A program made the position numbers and the translations under genes. Positions 62,450-64,000 of a stretch of 64,000 bases of DNA are shown here, in pieces. A model generated the notes under the pieces. That model was given only the letters and a program-made list of their open reading frames with translations. It ran no database searches and was not told where the DNA came from. The first letter of the stretch is position 1, and every line of letters begins with the position of its first letter. This DNA comes from Halovibrio salipaludis (GTDB lineage: Bacteria; Pseudomonadota; Gammaproteobacteria; Pseudomonadales; Oleiphilaceae): assembly GCF_002286965.1 (NCBI RefSeq), contig NZ_NSKD01000004.1:179560-243559 (forward strand), read 5' to 3'.

Positions 62450-63034
62450 TTGAAACAGGATCTTCTGCAACGGTTCAGCCAGTATCGACCCAGGGCGCTG
62501 CCGCTGGCCTATCCGCGCGCCAGTGTGCTGGTTCCCATTACGAACGCGCGGGATCCGGAGATTGTTCTGACGCGCCGGGCCGCCCGCAATGGACCCCACA
62601 GCGGTCAGGTCGCGTTTCCCGGCGGCATGGCCAGTGAGGCGGATGCAGGGCCTGAAGCCACAGCGCTGCGTGAAACCCATGAAGAGGTGGGGTTGCCTCC
62701 CGAACGGGTGGAGCTGCTGGGCGAACTGAGCCAGGTGGTCTCCCGTCACGGTATTCTGGTGACGCCCTATGTGGGGCTCGTTCCGGAAACCTATCCCTAT
62801 TGCGCCGAACCGGGAGAGGTGGAAACCGTTTTCCAGGTGCCCGTGCGGTGGCTTCTGGATGACCGTCGCAGCCGCACGGATGAGATCAGTTTCCACGACT
62901 GGCGCCTGTACGTGCCGTGTTACCGCTGGCAGGAGCATGACATCTGGGGTCTGTCCGCCATCATTCTGGTGGAATGCCTGAACATGGCCTTTGATGCCGC
63001 CATTGATATAACAAAGCCACCACGCGAGGGGTGA
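62450..63034 (+). CDS. nudL: CoA pyrophosphatase-like Nudix hydrolase
   Basis: 194 residues if the TTG at 62450 is used (CGGGG upstream). No ATG or GTG lies in frame between there and the conserved region, so the start is uncertain. The NuCoA motif [20 protein letters not shown] directly precedes the Nudix box, with [16 protein letters not shown] completing it. This combination is specific to coenzyme A pyrophosphatases (NudL/YeaB), which split CoA into phosphopantetheine and 3',5'-ADP. It overlaps the gamma-carbonic-anhydrase-like gene region and is probably its operon partner. Confidence 0.82.
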   Translation: MKQDLLQRFSQYRPRALPLAYPRASVLVPITNARDPEIVLTRRAARNGPHSGQVAFPGGMASEADAGPEATALRETHEEVGLPPERVELLGELSQVVSRHGILVTPYVGLVPETYPYCAEPGEVETVFQVPVRWLLDDRRSRTDEISFHDWRLYVPCYRWQEHDIWGLSAIILVECLNMAFDAAIDITKPPREG

Positions 63035-63036
63035 GA

Positions 63037-63579
63037 ATGATCTACGAACTGGAAGACCGCCGGCCTGAAATCCGCGGCGACGGTCACTTTATCGCCGACA
63101 ACGCCACCATTATTGGCTCTGTTCTGCTTGAGGCCCGCAGCAGCGTCTGGTTCAACGCCGTTATCCGCGGCGACAATGACCTGATGACCATCGGCGAGGA
63201 CAGTAATGTGCAGGATGGGGCCGTGCTCCATACTGATCCATCCCTGCCGCTCACGCTGGGTCGTGGCGTTACGGTGGGCCACCAGGCCATGCTTCACGGC
63301 TGTGACGTGGGGGATTACAGCCTGATCGGTATCAATGCGGTGGTCCTGAACCGGGCGCGCATTGGCAGGTACTGCCTGATCGGAGCGAATACGCTGATCC
63401 CGGAAGGTATGGAGGTGCCGGATGGTTCCATGGTTGTGGGCTCGCCCGGCGTCATCAAGCGCACCCTGAGTGACGAGCACAAGGCCATGCTGGAATACAG
63501 CGCGGCGCATTACGTGGAGAATGCGGAGCGCTATCGAACCGCGCTGAAGGCGGCATTCGGGGCCGGCGATCAGGGCTGA
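63037..63579 (+). CDS. Gamma-carbonic anhydrase family protein (YrdA-like)
   Basis: 180 residues from [26 protein letters not shown] precedes the ATG at 63037, and a GTG 6 bases upstream is in frame. Left-handed beta-helix hexapeptide repeats run through most of it ([40 protein letters not shown]). Metal-ligand histidines are seen in VLHTDPS and [14 protein letters not shown]. YrdA-type proteins bind zinc, but carbonic anhydrase activity is often weak. It sits 2 bases after nudL. Confidence 0.88.
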   Translation: MIYELEDRRPEIRGDGHFIADNATIIGSVLLEARSSVWFNAVIRGDNDLMTIGEDSNVQDGAVLHTDPSLPLTLGRGVTVGHQAMLHGCDVGDYSLIGINAVVLNRARIGRYCLIGANTLIPEGMEVPDGSMVVGSPGVIKRTLSDEHKAMLEYSAAHYVENAERYRTALKAAFGAGDQG

Positions 63580-63646
63580 AGAAAGCCCTTGTTACACCTG
63601 GATACGTGGAAACCGAAACACTGTGCCAGGGGAGCTTTAAAACGTG

Positions 63647-63674
63647 TTGACGCTCACGGCGCAGGGTGTAGAAT
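63647..63674 (+). promoter_or_regulatory. rRNA promoter P1
   Basis: -35 TTGACG (63647-63652), 16 bases, -10 TAGAAT (63669-63674). An A/T-rich segment (AGCTTTAAAA) sits just upstream like an UP element. It lies 268 bases before the 16S start. Confidence 0.75.
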
Positions 63675-63742
63675 ACGCATCTCTTTCGGGGCAACGGCCC
63701 ACAGCGGCGGCGCTTTCGGGCGCAGATGAGTTGTTCCGGGGA

Positions 63743-63770
63743 TTGACAAAATTCTGAAATGCTTTAGAAT
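63743..63770 (+). promoter_or_regulatory. rRNA promoter P2
   Basis: -35 TTGACA (63743-63748, perfect), 16 bases, -10 TAGAAT (63765-63770). Most of it lies in an inverted repeat AAAATTCT/AGAATTTT (63748-63755 and 63766-63773). About 170 bases before 16S, the usual place of a second rrn promoter. Confidence 0.78.
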
Positions 63771-63806
63771 TTTGTTTTTCCAATCAGGGGCTTAACGCCT
63801 TCTGAG

Positions 63807-63817
63807 GTTCTTTAACA
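63807..63817 (+). promoter_or_regulatory. rrn boxA antitermination element
   Basis: GTTCTTTAACA matches boxA TGCTCTTTAACA. Downstream, TTTGTGTGGGCG matches the conserved TGTGTGGGCA of gammaproteobacterial rrn leaders. Nus-factor antitermination is the expected role. Confidence 0.8.
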
Positions 63818-63941
63818 ATGGGGTCAGGTTATTTGTGTGGGCGCTGGCTGTGGTGGTCGGTGCGATCATCAAAGTCAGTGCTCGTTGATTCGAGTGCGGT
63901 CTTTGAGCTTGTATAACGATGGTTCGCCATCGGAATGATTT

Positions 63942-64000
63942 AAACTGAAGAGTTTGATCATGGCTCAGATTGAACGCTGGCGGCAGGCCTAACACATGCA
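63942..64000 (+). rRNA. 16S ribosomal RNA, 5' end
   Basis: The sequence begins AAACTGAAGAGTTTGATCAT and continues to GGCTCAGATTGAACGCTGGC, which includes the universal 27F primer site. The window ends after 59 bases, so the rest of the rrn operon is outside. Confidence 0.97.

Overview
This is 64 kb of a GC-rich (roughly 60-63%) gammaproteobacterial chromosome, closed by the first ~59 bases of a 16S rRNA gene. Acidic proteins, a DcaP-type porin, a pgl-eda pair of the Entner-Doudoroff route, and the block mtnA / MTA-deaminase-like amidohydrolase / ubiG / mupP / yciK (the order seen in Pseudomonas) suggest a marine or moderately halophilic relative of the Marinobacter/Halomonas/Pseudomonas lineages. 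The genus cannot be fixed from the sequence alone. No insertion sequence, prophage or CRISPR array was found.

Layout: 0-8.2 kb holds a partial gene, two overlapping membrane-protein genes, a porin, a GST, nudE, pgl-eda, gloA, a GNAT enzyme and a lipoprotein. 8.2-13.1 kb is a three-gene signalling operon: OmpR-type regulator, LysM-FecR protein and CHASE2 histidine kinase. 13.1-18.6 kb carries topB, a bolA-like gene, a yciO-like gene, an unknown gene, tRNA-Arg(CCT) and two small sugar/nucleotide-transferase genes of the TIGR04283/TIGR04282 type. 18.6-33.3 kb is the flagellar filament region. A minus-strand flagellin-flagellin-TPR/methyltransferase unit with a sigma54-like promoter lies opposite a plus-strand flagellin-flaG-fliD-fliS unit with two good sigma28 promoters. 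Between them is an accessory segment with a degenerate HD-GYP protein, a formyltransferase, a DUF4258/DUF2283 toxin-antitoxin-like pair and unknown genes. 33.3-38.6 kb has a periplasmic binding protein, a divergent HDAC-type deacetylase / Pat-type protein acetyltransferase pair and an AbrB-PIN toxin-antitoxin module. 38.7-52.3 kb has yaaA, a glutaredoxin-like gene, rdgC, the yciK-mupP-ubiG-amidohydrolase operon, mtnA, an HTH protein, prc and fadBA. 52.5-64 kb has a DUF349 coiled-coil gene, recX, mltF, purL, a NIF3/CutA-like gene, two Nudix genes, a gamma-carbonic-anhydrase-like gene and the rrn promoter region.

Most genes are ordinary chromosomal housekeeping genes, packed tightly, with many tail-to-tail overlaps. 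The observations most worth a second look are: (1) two long fold-back repeats (39.5 and 52.3 kb) that share a conserved core but have unrelated, internally complementary outer arms; (2) three flagellins under apparently different sigma factors, one with a tandemly duplicated surface module, and a TPR-methyltransferase in the same transcription unit; (3) the divergent protein acetyltransferase/deacetylase pair; (4) the LysM-FecR-CHASE2 signalling operon; (5) a cluster of DnaA-box-like sites downstream of purL; and (6) an intrinsic-terminator-like hairpin in the leader of the DUF349 gene.
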